A stretch of 40,001 nucleotides of DNA. It comes from a virus. Below the pieces are notes generated by a model. The model was not told where the DNA came from. It saw only the letters and a program-made list of their open reading frames with translations, and made no database searches. A program made the position numbers and the translations under genes. The stretch lies in IMG/VR virus record IMGVR_UViG_3300023301_000031, positions 1 to 40,001 of that record; one strand, 5' to 3'. Shown here piece by piece: positions 1 to 7,500 of the stretch; position 1 is the stretch's first letter; every line of letters begins with the position of its first letter.

Positions 1-30
1 TGGTATAATAGTTTATAAACAATGAGAGGA
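1..30 (+). promoter_or_regulatory. truncated copy of the repeated sigma70 promoter
   Basis: TATAAT lies at 4-9, followed by the start-region sequence that recurs at 1535. The -35 box lies off the left edge of the window. It would drive the operon starting at 38. Confidence 0.75.
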
Positions 31-37
31 GAGGATT

Positions 38-193
38 ATGTGTTGTATTTATGAAGGTTGGGGTACTAATACTTGTAGTATTGACCAAGAAACCTGTAAT
101 TATGATGAAGCGAATTATGATACCTGCCCTTGGTATGAGTCTAATGTAGATGAATTACCTACAAAAATATATAGGAGTACAGCTAATGACTAA
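38..193 (+). CDS. small cysteine-rich protein, unknown function
   Basis: A 51-aa ORF with ATG at 38 behind a strong purine-rich site (GAGAGGAGAGGA) and a promoter at the window edge. It has five Cys and many Asp, Glu and Tyr residues, so it is acidic and may bind a metal or be disulphide-linked. No family was recognised. Its stop overlaps the start of the next gene (186), suggesting translational coupling. It was judged real from the ribosome binding site and position. Confidence 0.55.
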   Translation: MCCIYEGWGTNTCSIDQETCNYDEANYDTCPWYESNVDELPTKIYRSTAND

Positions 194-383
194 ACGTGAG
201 GCTGCTGTTGTCGGAGCATACACAGGGGTATTGATGGGGAAGTTTGGAGACCTTCATGAGTATATAGAAGAAGTTATGGGTCGGCCTGTCTGGACACAAG
301 AACTTGCTAGTAAGGAAATTAATGCTGAGCTTAAGGCAAAGGCTAGACCTGAGTTCTTAAAAATCTGTGCGGATATAAAATGA
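186..383 (+). CDS. conserved phage hypothetical protein (65 aa)
   Basis: Begins MTKREAAVVGAYTGVL and contains HEYIEEVMGRPVWT; this resembles a small protein common in tailed phages (a DUF7736-like pattern, from memory) with no known function. I chose ATG at 186 rather than 150 because AGGAG sits 7-8 nt upstream and the start overlaps the upstream stop. It is mostly helical and soluble in appearance. Its TGA overlaps the ATG of the next ORF (380). Confidence 0.7.
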   Translation: MTKREAAVVGAYTGVLMGKFGDLHEYIEEVMGRPVWTQELASKEINAELKAKARPEFLKICADIK

Positions 384-466
384 TAGGTATATTTGGTGTT
401 TTCATATCTCTCTGTTGGGTACTAATAATGATATTAGGTTTATTTAAAGTGGGAGTACAAAAATGA
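380..466 (+). CDS. 28-aa one-helix membrane peptide
   Basis: The ORF starts in an ATGA overlap with the upstream stop and ends in an ATGA overlap with the downstream start at 463. Nearly the whole peptide is hydrophobic (Ile, Leu, Phe, Val, Trp) with a Lys-Val-Gly-Val-Gln-Lys tail, consistent with one transmembrane helix. A similar peptide sits at 1220. Function is unknown; the exact overlaps on both sides argue that it is translated. Confidence 0.5.
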   Translation: MIGIFGVFISLCWVLIMILGLFKVGVQK

Positions 467-1011
467 TTTTCTTCACCGCTGACCAGCATTTTGGTCATTC
501 AAATATTATCAGGTTCTGTAATCGGCCTTTTACTGATGCTGATCACATGACTGAAGTAATTGTCGCAAACCACAACCAAGTGGTTGGAAAAGGCGACGTT
601 GTATATCATATAGGGGATGTTTCGTTTCAGCTTGATGTGGAACAATACCTTAACCGTTTGAATGGACAACATCACCTAATCATTGGAAATCACGACCATA
701 AAGTATACCGTAAAAATAAGCGTCCAGGCGTGTACCAAAGTATTCAACAAATGAAAGAAGTTAATTGGAATGGGTACAGCTTCTTTCTTAGCCACTATTC
801 TCATCGAGTATGGAATAAATCCCACTTTGGGTCAATTCATCTTTATGGGCATAGTCACGGAACTCTACCAGGATTTGGTCGCTCAATGGACGTGGGGGTA
901 GATACGCATGACTTCTTCCCATACTCTGGAGACGCAGTAGTAAAACTAATGGAAAAAACTGATTTTGTGGGAGTTGACCATCACCTCAAAGCATTTAAGG
1001 ATTGTAAATAA
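463..1011 (+). CDS. calcineurin-like metallophosphoesterase
   Basis: 182 aa. Metal-binding motifs of the metallophosphoesterase fold occur in order: DQH near residues 7-9, GDVS near 51-54, GNHDH near 75-79, a Ser-His pair near residue 110 and GHSHG near 128-132. This family uses two metal ions to hydrolyse phosphate esters, but the substrate cannot be told from sequence. A second enzyme of the same superfamily is encoded at 2743. It is coupled to its neighbours by overlaps at both ends (ATGA and TAATG). Confidence 0.85.
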   Translation: MIFFTADQHFGHSNIIRFCNRPFTDADHMTEVIVANHNQVVGKGDVVYHIGDVSFQLDVEQYLNRLNGQHHLIIGNHDHKVYRKNKRPGVYQSIQQMKEVNWNGYSFFLSHYSHRVWNKSHFGSIHLYGHSHGTLPGFGRSMDVGVDTHDFFPYSGDAVVKLMEKTDFVGVDHHLKAFKDCK

Positions 1012-1223
1012 TGGGAATGTTTGATTATGTAAATTATGAATGTGATTGCCCTTACTGTGATACTAAGTTACCCGATTTCCAAAGTAAGGATGCAGAATGT
1101 CTACTAAGGCTTATCGAACCTAGTGAAGTGGAAAACTTCTACACTATGTGTGATAATTGTGGCGCTTGGGTAGAATTCCAATATAATATGGGTGACCTTA
1201 AGCTAATAAGAGAGCCAGTATGA
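1011..1223 (+). CDS. zinc-ribbon protein (70 aa)
   Basis: Two Cys pairs (CDCPYC near residues 11-16 and CDNC near 47-50) form a likely four-Cys zinc ribbon. The start overlaps the upstream stop (TAATG) and the stop overlaps the small ORF at 1220. Zinc ribbons of this size can bind nucleic acid or protein, and nothing in the sequence decides which. Confidence 0.65.
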   Translation: MGMFDYVNYECDCPYCDTKLPDFQSKDAECLLRLIEPSEVENFYTMCDNCGAWVEFQYNMGDLKLIREPV

Positions 1224-1306
1224 GTATAGTTTGGGTTATAACTGTAATATATTTATTTTTAGTATTAATCATGTTTATTCTTTCAGTAACAAGTAGGTGG
1301 GATTAA
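1220..1306 (+). CDS. 28-aa one-helix membrane peptide
   Basis: Begins MSIVWVITVIYLFLVL and ends SRWD, so nearly all of it could span the membrane. ATGA overlap with the gene before and TAATG overlap with the gene after. Same size and position type as the ORF at 380, though not similar in sequence. Function unknown. Confidence 0.5.
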   Translation: MSIVWVITVIYLFLVLIMFILSVTSRWD

Positions 1307-1515
1307 TGGGACTTGATTATTTCATAGTAGATTGTTGTGGAGAAATCTTTTGTGATGCTGAGGGCAACTATACCTACTGTGAAACCTGCGGGGCTGTCCT
1401 TTGTGCTTGGTGCTTAGAGAAGTTTGGTATAGTGCTTTGTGACGGTGATGGTGAATTATTTGAGTGCCCGCTCTGTGATCAGTTTCGACATATGAATCCT
1501 GAATATAATCCTTGA
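1306..1515 (+). CDS. cysteine-rich, RING-like zinc-binding protein
   Basis: 69 aa with about 12 Cys in a RING/zinc-ribbon-like spacing (CC, CETC, CAWC, CPLC). I chose ATG at 1306 because AGGTGG lies just upstream and it overlaps the previous stop; an in-frame GTG at 1297 is less likely. The TGA stop lies inside the -35 box (1512-1517) of the next promoter. It could bind nucleic acid or a host protein; function unknown. Confidence 0.65.
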   Translation: MGLDYFIVDCCGEIFCDAEGNYTYCETCGAVLCAWCLEKFGIVLCDGDGELFECPLCDQFRHMNPEYNP

Positions 1516-1540
1516 CTTTTTAACTAAATCTTGGTATAAT
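1512..1540 (+). promoter_or_regulatory. sigma70 promoter
   Basis: TTGACT at 1512-1517, 17-bp spacer, TATAAT at 1535-1540 with a TG extension. It drives the operon starting at 1570. The stop codon of the upstream gene is embedded in the -35 box. Confidence 0.9.
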
Positions 1541-1569
1541 AGTTTATAAACAATGAGAGGAGATAAAAA

Positions 1570-1803
1570 ATGAATTTAGAAGAAATTCGAGAAGTTTTGA
1601 AGAATCATAAAGCATTAGTCACTTTTATAAAAAAGGATGGTACTGAGCGTATTATGCATTGTACCTTGATTCCTGAGTTTCTCCCAGTGTTACTTGGCTC
1701 TTCTAGTGAGAAATCTAAAGAGGTTCTGCCTGTGTGGGACTTGGAAGTAGGCAACTGGAGGTCCTTCCGCATTGACTCAGTAACGAAAGTGGAGAAGCTA
1801 TAA
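1570..1803 (+). CDS. SH3-like small protein (DUF2693/WYL_2-like)
   Basis: 77 aa. The pattern LVTFIKKDGTERIMHCTLI followed by VWDLEVGNWRSFRIDSV resembles the small beta-barrel WYL_2/DUF2693 family found in phages, often near DNA-related genes. It is the first gene after the promoter, with AGGAG well placed. A second protein with a similar ending motif is encoded at 19338. The family match is from pattern memory. Confidence 0.6.
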   Translation: MNLEEIREVLKNHKALVTFIKKDGTERIMHCTLIPEFLPVLLGSSSEKSKEVLPVWDLEVGNWRSFRIDSVTKVEKL

Positions 1804-1949
1804 TGAATACTGTTTATTCGGGTTTAACCGCATTTGTAACCTTTGTACTCCTTGGGTCTTACCAGGCTTACTTTTTTACACCTTATACTTCTGCTGAAGC
1901 TAGTATAGTAATGCTTCTATGCCTTATTTTTTTTAAGGGGGATTTTTAA
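1803..1949 (+). CDS. 48-aa membrane protein
   Basis: Starts in a TAATG overlap with the gene before. It has two hydrophobic stretches (about residues 5-25 and 33-45), so probably two transmembrane helices, with a short Lys-Gly-Asp-Phe end. Function unknown; candidates include an early inner-membrane protein, but nothing more can be said. Confidence 0.5.
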   Translation: MNTVYSGLTAFVTFVLLGSYQAYFFTPYTSAEASIVMLLCLIFFKGDF

Positions 1950-1951
1950 TT

Positions 1952-2257
1952 ATGTATCAACCAGACAATTGGGTAATCTTAGAGATTACTAATAAGGGTG
2001 AAAAGACATACAAAGTATTGGCTGGGTGGTCCGGTGGGTACTTGGATGGAGATTTCTGGCAACTCAACTCAGGTATTACCAAAGTTGAAAATGGGGGGGA
2101 CTTCTACTTGTTTCATGGCCACTCTGGTAGTGTCTATAAATGCCACAAAAACTCTGAAACAGTGCGTATGAATATTGCGGGTATCCTTAATCAAATCCTA
2201 GAACAGTACCCTAAACATATAAAAGAAGTTTCAGTGGAGGAGATAGATGTTCAATAA
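1952..2257 (+). CDS. conserved hypothetical protein (101 aa)
   Basis: Contains YKVLAGWSGGYLDGDFWQLN and FHGHSGSVYKCHKN, a pattern I associate with a hypothetical protein shared by several enterobacterial phages and prophages. No catalytic motif is visible. AAGGGGG precedes the start, and it overlaps the next ORF by 11 nt. Confidence 0.7.
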   Translation: MYQPDNWVILEITNKGEKTYKVLAGWSGGYLDGDFWQLNSGITKVENGGDFYLFHGHSGSVYKCHKNSETVRMNIAGILNQILEQYPKHIKEVSVEEIDVQ

Positions 2258-2522
2258 AAAACTGAAAAAGAGAATTGTATGTTTAGAAGATAGGGTAGAG
2301 CGTTTGTATACGGAAAACCGGGCACACATCAAGAGGCTAAGACATTTAGAGTGTCCCCATACTAAAACTATATTTGTTATGGAAAAGGTTTTTAATGTTT
2401 ACCCCCGCTATATTGAGCAGTGTGCTTGCTGTGAAAAACAAATTAAATTTTATAGAGTTGCTGATTGGAAAATAGCTAAAGCCATAGCCTTGCAAGCAGA
2501 GGTGGAGGAATTACTAAAATGA
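2247..2522 (+). CDS. coiled-coil plus zinc-finger-like protein (91 aa)
   Basis: The N-terminal part (about residues 1-30) is basic and likely a coiled coil; the centre has CPH and CACC clusters that could bind zinc. It overlaps both neighbours, so it is part of a tightly coupled operon. No family recognised. Confidence 0.6.
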   Translation: MFNKKLKKRIVCLEDRVERLYTENRAHIKRLRHLECPHTKTIFVMEKVFNVYPRYIEQCACCEKQIKFYRVADWKIAKAIALQAEVEELLK

Positions 2523-2743
2523 CAGTACAAGAACTAATAGATAAATTGAAGACTTGTGATAAAGATGCTTTAGTAGTTACTAGGGGTTATGAGGCTGGGT
2601 ATGACTCTGCTACGTCTGTGTACCTTTGTACTGTTGCTTTAAATGTTAATACAGCGTGGTATTATGGGGCGCATGAAATTCTTGAAGAGAGTCTAGATGA
2701 ATATAAAGGATATGAAACTGCAAAGGCAGTAAGGATAGGTTAA
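2519..2743 (+). CDS. conserved phage hypothetical protein (74 aa)
   Basis: Starts MTVQELIDKLKTCDKDALVV, an N-terminal pattern seen in many short phage proteins of unknown function. ATGA overlap upstream and TAATG overlap downstream with the phosphoesterase gene. It is soluble in appearance, with no catalytic residues to point to. Confidence 0.65.
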   Translation: MTVQELIDKLKTCDKDALVVTRGYEAGYDSATSVYLCTVALNVNTAWYYGAHEILEESLDEYKGYETAKAVRIG

Positions 2744-3435
2744 TGATATATCTAGCTGGAGATTTACATGGGAGTTGTGGGGGGTTAACCTCAGAGTTTT
2801 GGCCTATTGGCAAGACTTTAACCAAAAGTGACTATCTAATCATCTTAGGGGATTTTGGACTTCTTTGGGATGGTTCCTCCACGGATAAACACTGGCTTAA
2901 CTGGCTACATAAGAAGCCTTGGACTACCCTATTCTTAGATGGAAACCATGAGAACTTCGACATGATTGACGTCTTACCCGGCCGTCATATGTTCAACTCT
3001 AGAGTTGGGGTAGTAAATGAGTCAGTATTTCATCTACGTCGTAGTCACTTATATAATATTGATGGTAATGTTATATTCACGCTAGGTGGAGCTTTATCTA
3101 TTGATAAGCACTTACGCAAAGAAGGTAAGTCTTGGTGGCCTGGAGAAGCTATATCAGGAGACGATGTTGAGATTGCTTGGAGTAATTTACTTGATATAGG
3201 TATGGAAGTTGATTATATTTTAACTCATACATGCCCTACAGACGTTCTAGCCTGTCATGGAATCGTGGGGGGTGGTGCAAAACTAATAGATCCAGCTTCC
3301 TTCATCCTACAAGACTTAGCTCTAGTTACTAAGTTTAAGCATTGGTATCATGGTCATCTTCATGTTGATAATACTAAAATGGGTAAATTTACTTGTTTAT
3401 ATGAAAATATTGTTGAATTAGGGGAAGTTATTTGA
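2743..3435 (+). CDS. calcineurin-like metallophosphoesterase
   Basis: 230 aa. Motifs in order: GDLHG near residues 6-10, GDFG near 36-39, DGNHEN near 66-71, THTCP near 161-165 and GHLH near 204-207. These are the metal ligands and catalytic His of the metallophosphoesterase superfamily. Similar phage enzymes are sometimes called Ser/Thr phosphatase-like, but the substrate is not known. It is not closely similar to the enzyme at 463 outside the motifs. Confidence 0.85.
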   Translation: MIYLAGDLHGSCGGLTSEFWPIGKTLTKSDYLIILGDFGLLWDGSSTDKHWLNWLHKKPWTTLFLDGNHENFDMIDVLPGRHMFNSRVGVVNESVFHLRRSHLYNIDGNVIFTLGGALSIDKHLRKEGKSWWPGEAISGDDVEIAWSNLLDIGMEVDYILTHTCPTDVLACHGIVGGGAKLIDPASFILQDLALVTKFKHWYHGHLHVDNTKMGKFTCLYENIVELGEVI

Positions 3436-3466
3436 TAATCGTAAAAGATACCAAAAGGAGAGAAAA

Positions 3467-3643
3467 ATGTGGGACGAAAAACCTGAAATAATGTATAATT
3501 ATGAAATCAATTTAACCGAAAAAGAACAAACAACGCTACTGCAGTACTCTTTAGATAATATAACTAAAGAGGCAAAAGATGCCTTACTTATTGAGTGGGC
3601 TATACTATGTCTACTTAAAGAGGAATTAAAAAATAATTCTTGA
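3467..3643 (+). CDS. 58-aa acidic hypothetical protein
   Basis: ATG at 3467 behind AAGGAG. Helical composition rich in Glu, Leu and Lys, with no motif recognised. The TGA stop lies inside the -35 box (3640-3645) of the next promoter, the same arrangement as at 1512 and 35615. Confidence 0.55.
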   Translation: MWDEKPEIMYNYEINLTEKEQTTLLQYSLDNITKEAKDALLIEWAILCLLKEELKNNS

Positions 3644-3668
3644 CTTTTTAGTAATGATTTGGTATAAT
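3640..3668 (+). promoter_or_regulatory. sigma70 promoter
   Basis: TTGACT at 3640-3645, 17-bp spacer, TATAAT at 3663-3668 with a TG extension. It drives the operon from 3694. Confidence 0.9.
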
Positions 3669-3693
3669 AGTACTTAATCAATGGGAGAAATAT

Positions 3694-4320
3694 ATGAAAG
3701 TAAATATTGGGCCTTACAAAGAATGGGTGGGGCCGTACCAAATCGCTGATATTCTTCAGAAAGTAGGTGTTTCTGATGATCGCTGTCACAAGCTGGGGGA
3801 GCGTTTATCTAAAACCCCCCTCAATTCTATATGTGAATGGGTTGAGTCTAAACGTAAGCGTAAAGTAAAAATTAAAATTCATAAGTATGACCACTGGAAC
3901 GCCTATACTACACTGGCTATGATTATTCTTCCGGTTTTGAAAGAGTTGCATAAACATAAACACGGGGCCCCAAATATTGATGACTCCGATGTACCTGAGG
4001 AATACCGCAGTTCTAATGCCCCAGCTAAAGAAACTACTTGGGATGTTGATGAAAACCACTTCATTCGGTATGACTGGGTTTTAGAAGAAATGATATTTGC
4101 TTTTGAAAGTATCATTGATGATTCTTGGGAAGACCAGTTTAGTACTGGTGAAATTGACTTCTATTTCGAACCTTGTAATGATGGGACAGATTGTTCTGAA
4201 ATGAAAGAAGGCCCAAATCATACTTATAAACGAGATGATGTAGGTTGGACAGCTTATTACGAACGTATTCAGAATGGAACTTATCTCTTCGGTAAGTATT
4301 TCCAGACTCTTTGGGACTAA
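3694..4320 (+). CDS. conserved phage hypothetical protein (208 aa)
   Basis: Begins MKVNIGPYKEWVGPYQIAD, a start I associate with a widespread tailed-phage protein of unknown function. The middle is basic (KRKRKVKIKIHKYD near residues 54-67) and the C-terminal half is acidic with many aromatic residues. No enzyme motif seen. First gene after a strong promoter, so probably made early and in quantity. Confidence 0.7.
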   Translation: MKVNIGPYKEWVGPYQIADILQKVGVSDDRCHKLGERLSKTPLNSICEWVESKRKRKVKIKIHKYDHWNAYTTLAMIILPVLKELHKHKHGAPNIDDSDVPEEYRSSNAPAKETTWDVDENHFIRYDWVLEEMIFAFESIIDDSWEDQFSTGEIDFYFEPCNDGTDCSEMKEGPNHTYKRDDVGWTAYYERIQNGTYLFGKYFQTLWD

Positions 4321-4323
4321 TAA

Positions 4324-4512
4324 ATGTATATTGATATTGTTAGTACAATACTAACTGGTTTTATGGCGGAGCGTATAAAAAATAAGTTTGAAACTTATAG
4401 AATTATATGTTATGTGTCGGGAGAACAATACCCACATGATTTAGGTGTTATAAATGTACCTAAAGGAACAGATATATCAGAAATTAAGGAGTTGCTAAAT
4501 GCCCATTTATAA
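4324..4512 (+). CDS. hypothetical protein (62 aa)
   Basis: Follows the previous gene by 3 nt, so its ribosome binding site would lie in the upstream coding end and reinitiation is likely. A hydrophobic N-terminus is followed by a mixed alpha/beta sequence. It overlaps the next ORF by 14 nt. No family recognised. Confidence 0.5.
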   Translation: MYIDIVSTILTGFMAERIKNKFETYRIICYVSGEQYPHDLGVINVPKGTDISEIKELLNAHL

Positions 4513-4657
4513 GTATCAGTGTGTTAATTGTTCAGAAACACATGAAAGTTTACGTTCTATAGTTAACCGAGAGAAGTATGCGGAATGTAAATGTGGTTCA
4601 GTATGTGTACTCGTTCCTAGTGTTTCAGCTTCCCGTAGAGATCATCTAGTGAGGTAA
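4499..4657 (+). CDS. FmdB-like zinc-ribbon protein (52 aa)
   Basis: Begins MPIYKYQCVNCSETHE with a second pair CKCG near residues 33-36, the typical layout of the FmdB/CxxC_CxxC_SSSS putative regulatory zinc ribbon. These small proteins are frequent in phages and bacteria and their role is not established. AAGGAG lies upstream. Confidence 0.7.
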   Translation: MPIYKYQCVNCSETHESLRSIVNREKYAECKCGSVCVLVPSVSASRRDHLVR

Positions 4658-4659
4658 AA

Positions 4660-4992
4660 ATGAATAAAGTTATTAAAGATAATACTGTAGCAGTCTTAGT
4701 TCCTAAGGTTTCTGGAACTTATTGGTTTACTAGGCACAAGTTACCTCAATTACTTTTCGACCCTGTAGTAGTTTATTTAGTACAAAAGCTTAGTAAGTCT
4801 CATAGCTTAGATATAGCTTCTGAGATAGAGTATTACTGTGACAAGACTTATGGCGAGCGAGATTATTGGGGTGATTCTATGTATTTAACTGTAGAATATA
4901 TATCGGTGGGCTCTATGTTTTCCGTTACTCTTGAAGACGATCGGGAAGCTATTAGTATTCCCTCATTAAAACACGAGGTATTTATTGCATGA
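4660..4992 (+). CDS. hypothetical protein (110 aa)
   Basis: Starts 2 nt after the previous stop and overlaps the next start by 4 nt (ATGA). Mixed alpha/beta composition with no signal peptide or recognised motif. Its place directly upstream of the zinc-finger protein and thyX suggests co-expression only. Confidence 0.55.
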   Translation: MNKVIKDNTVAVLVPKVSGTYWFTRHKLPQLLFDPVVVYLVQKLSKSHSLDIASEIEYYCDKTYGERDYWGDSMYLTVEYISVGSMFSVTLEDDREAISIPSLKHEVFIA

Positions 4993-5336
4993 AATTATGT
5001 GGATTCTGTCATGGCAGTGGTTGGCAAAATGTTGGAGAAAGAATATCTTGTAAAAATTGTAGTACCGAGAGAGTAGACGAAATTAGGCAACTACATGATA
5101 CTAAAACCGATATGAATAAATACCGTAGATATGTGCGGCCTGATGTATTTATAGACGTTTATGATGTTCTTGACGTTTTTGAAGTTAGTAACCCCGCAGT
5201 TGCTCATGCAGTAAAGAAGTTATTAGCTCCAGGAAAGCGGGGTTTCAAATCTACAATAGACGATCTAAAAGAAGCTGTAGTTTCAATTAACCGTGGGATA
5301 GAGCTGGAGGAGCAGAATGTACGTAAAGTTGAGTAG
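4989..5336 (+). CDS. conserved phage protein with N-terminal zinc finger
   Basis: 115 aa. CGFCHGSGW at residues 4-12 with CKNC near 21-24 makes a DnaJ-like zinc finger. The C-terminal part (YRRYVRPDVFIDVYDVLDVF and NPAVAHAVKKLLAPGKRG) matches a phage hypothetical pattern known from many lytic phages. Function unknown; it overlaps thyX by 20 nt, so they are likely translated together. Confidence 0.65.
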   Translation: MKLCGFCHGSGWQNVGERISCKNCSTERVDEIRQLHDTKTDMNKYRRYVRPDVFIDVYDVLDVFEVSNPAVAHAVKKLLAPGKRGFKSTIDDLKEAVVSINRGIELEEQNVRKVE

Positions 5337-6978
5337 TTATAGTAGACCAACAAAAGCTTTAGAACACCTAGGAATCATTACTTTAGAAGATCAAATTGCT
5401 TATTTTGCTAAAGTATCTAATCCTAAAGGGCAGGAAGATATTAGTACCTCAGAAAAACTTATTAAGTACTTGATTAAACATAAACATTGGTCTCCTTTCG
5501 AGATGGTAAATATCGTCCTAGAAGTTAATACAACCAGAGACATAGCGCGTCAAGTGCTGAGGCACCGAAGCTTCACGTTTCAGGAATTTTGTATAGCGGA
5601 AGGTACTTATATAACTACTTTAACTAAGTCTGGGAATTCTAAGAAAGTTTTAGTAGAGGATTTATATAAAAGACAAAATTCTGTTCAATATTCTGATTTA
5701 TCTGATAATTTAGTTAGAGTATATGATGAAAAAACAAAACTTCTAGTCTCTGCAAAAATTAAAGAAGTATTTAAAACGGGAATAAAAGATTGTTTTAAAA
5801 TAACTACGGAGGCGGGGAAAACTATTATAACTACAAAAGAACATAAGTTTCTTACTACACAAGGCTTTAAAGCCTTGATGGATATAAATATAGGAGATTT
5901 TATAGCTACTAATGGAGTTAAGGTATACCAAGATTACGAATGGTTAAAACAAGTAAAAGAAGAATCTATAATAGACTGTACAGGGGTACAAGGTATTGCG
6001 GACAAAGCAAATTGTTCTTATCATACTATACGTAAATGGTTGCGTAAACATAGCCTACAATTTACAAAACAAGATGTATCAAGATATAGTACCCCCTGGA
6101 ACAAAGGTTTAGCTAAAGAGTTACAACCAATGTATGGAAAGAAGCACTCTATAGATACCTTAGAAAAAATGAAGGTGTCAGCTAGATCTGGAAAAGATTC
6201 TAATTTATACACAAATGGAATTAATGGTTGGAGAAAGCAAATAGCTTATGATTGTATAAAGAAAAAACCACAACTGTTACTAAAATTTTCTAATAAGTGT
6301 CCCTCTTGTGGTATAGCTATAAACAGGGGTACTTGTGATATAGACCACATTAAATCTGTAGGCTCTAAACCAGAGTTAGCTTATACTGATGATAATATTC
6401 AAATACTATGTAAACCCTGTCATAAGGAAAAGACTACACAAGAGACTTTAGACTCTAAGTATACTATAGGGTGGGATTTAGTGACTTCTATAGAATCAGT
6501 AGGTAGTTATGTAACTTATGATATAGAAGTGGATCATATATCCCATAATTATATAGCTAATAGCTTAGTGACTCATAACTCACAAAGGTACGCAGACCCT
6601 AGCGAGTCTTTAGGGTTTGTTCATAGTGAATGTCGTATGCAAGACCCAAAAAACCGACAAAGTAGTAGTTGGTGCTCTGAGCAAGAATTAATAGATTGGT
6701 GGAATACTGTGCAGGAGTCTGTAGCAGAAGAAAGTATGGATTTTTACACTCAAGCTGTTAAAAGGGGTATAGCAAAAGAGGTAGCTAGGAAACTTCTACC
6801 AGAAGGTCTCACAGGTTCCAGGTTATATATGAACGGTACATTACGTTCCTGGATTCACTACTGTGCCCTACGCTCAGGAGAAGAAACCCAATCAGAACAT
6901 CAAATTTTAGCTAGGGAATCTATTAAATGTATATCTAGTATATTCCCCCCAATGGAGGTAGTTTGTAATGGTATGTAA
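5317..6978 (+). CDS. thyX: flavin-dependent thymidylate synthase ThyX, intein-containing precursor
   Basis: The 553-aa precursor is two ThyX pieces around a 330-aa intein. ThyX methylates dUMP to dTMP using methylene-tetrahydrofolate, NADPH and FAD as a homotetramer. The N-extein (residues 1-91) ends in RHRSFTFQEF and the C-extein starts SQRYA, so splicing rebuilds the signature RHRX7S. The spliced enzyme would be about 223 aa, normal for the family. ATG at 5317 lies in an overlap with the upstream gene after GGAGGAG. It supplies dTMP for phage DNA synthesis. Confidence is high for both enzyme and intein. Confidence 0.93.
   Translation: MYVKLSSYSRPTKALEHLGIITLEDQIAYFAKVSNPKGQEDISTSEKLIKYLIKHKHWSPFEMVNIVLEVNTTRDIARQVLRHRSFTFQEFCIAEGTYITTLTKSGNSKKVLVEDLYKRQNSVQYSDLSDNLVRVYDEKTKLLVSAKIKEVFKTGIKDCFKITTEAGKTIITTKEHKFLTTQGFKALMDINIGDFIATNGVKVYQDYEWLKQVKEESIIDCTGVQGIADKANCSYHTIRKWLRKHSLQFTKQDVSRYSTPWNKGLAKELQPMYGKKHSIDTLEKMKVSARSGKDSNLYTNGINGWRKQIAYDCIKKKPQLLLKFSNKCPSCGIAINRGTCDIDHIKSVGSKPELAYTDDNIQILCKPCHKEKTTQETLDSKYTIGWDLVTSIESVGSYVTYDIEVDHISHNYIANSLVTHNSQRYADPSESLGFVHSECRMQDPKNRQSSSWCSEQELIDWWNTVQESVAEESMDFYTQAVKRGIAKEVARKLLPEGLTGSRLYMNGTLRSWIHYCALRSGEETQSEHQILARESIKCISSIFPPMEVVCNGM
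5590..6579 (+). mobile_element. HNH-containing intein inserted in ThyX
   Basis: Precursor residues 92-421. It starts with Cys (CIAEGTYI) and ends with a VTHN dipeptide-type end followed by extein Ser, the required residues for class 1 splicing. A conserved EHKF motif (block B-like, THH/TKEH region) lies near precursor residue 175. The centre carries an HNH endonuclease: CPSCG, DIDHI and CKPCHKEK. The endonuclease would cut intein-less thyX alleles and cause homing. All splice-site residues appear intact. Confidence 0.9.
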
Positions 6979-7141
6979 AGAGTGTGAAAATCATCCATGT
7001 ATTTGTGGATATGCTTATAAAGATTTAGAATTAGAATTCAGGGTACATATAGCAGCAGCAGTTTTAGGAGTTCCTATCCATGCAATATCAGAAACTCTAG
7101 GTGGGCGTATCCCAACCACACATCCTTTAGGAGATTATTAA
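6968..7141 (+). CDS. 57-aa cysteine-containing hypothetical protein
   Basis: ATG at 6968 overlaps the end of thyX, with GGAGG just upstream. The N-terminus has MVCKECENHPCICG, a compact Cys cluster likely to bind zinc, and the rest is helical (VHIAAAVLGVPIHAIS). No family recognised. The next ORF starts 1 nt after its stop. Confidence 0.55.
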   Translation: MVCKECENHPCICGYAYKDLELEFRVHIAAAVLGVPIHAISETLGGRIPTTHPLGDY

Positions 7142-7142
7142 A

Positions 7143-7289
7143 ATGGCAAAAGGTAGAATTGGAGGTAGTAACGAAGTTATTGAGGCAACACCTAAGAAAA
7201 CAAGTATTGGGTGCTCAAAAAACACTAACTATAACAAAGCTCGGCATAAGAAGCATGGCAAAAAAGTGTATCGGGGGCAAGGTCATTAA
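7143..7289 (+). CDS. 48-aa basic conserved phage protein
   Basis: Contains TSIGCSKNTNYNKARHKKHG and ends YRGQGH, a short basic pattern I associate with small T5-like and other phage proteins of unknown role. Very rich in Lys, Arg, His and Gly, so RNA or DNA binding is possible. It is the last gene before the tRNA-region promoter at 7300. Confidence 0.6.
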   Translation: MAKGRIGGSNEVIEATPKKTSIGCSKNTNYNKARHKKHGKKVYRGQGH

Positions 7290-7299
7290 AAAATAACTC

Positions 7300-7328
7300 T
7301 TGACATTTTTGCTCAATCGGGGTATAAT
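7300..7328 (+). promoter_or_regulatory. sigma70 promoter of the tRNA/tmRNA region
   Basis: TTGACA at 7300-7305, 17-bp spacer, TATAAT at 7323-7328. It is the first promoter of the stable-RNA cluster. Confidence 0.92.
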
Positions 7329-7369
7329 AATCTATAAACAATTGAAACAGAAAAGAAAAAATCATATAT

Positions 7370-7452
7370 GCTCCTCTGGTGGAATGCATACACGCTAGTT
7401 TTAGGAGCTAGTGCCGAAAGGATTGAGAGTTCGAGTCTCTCGGGGAGTACCA
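7370..7452 (+). tRNA. tRNA-Leu (UAG)
   Basis: Acceptor GCTCCTC pairs with GGGGAGT (two G-U pairs); anticodon stem CTAGT/GCTAG with loop TTTAGGA; long variable arm typical of Leu; T-arm GAGAG/CTCTC; CCA encoded. Confidence 0.9.
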
Positions 7453-7500
7453 AATCGAGCCCACCTGAGCCAGCGTAGCGAATCAGATAAAAGTTATAAT

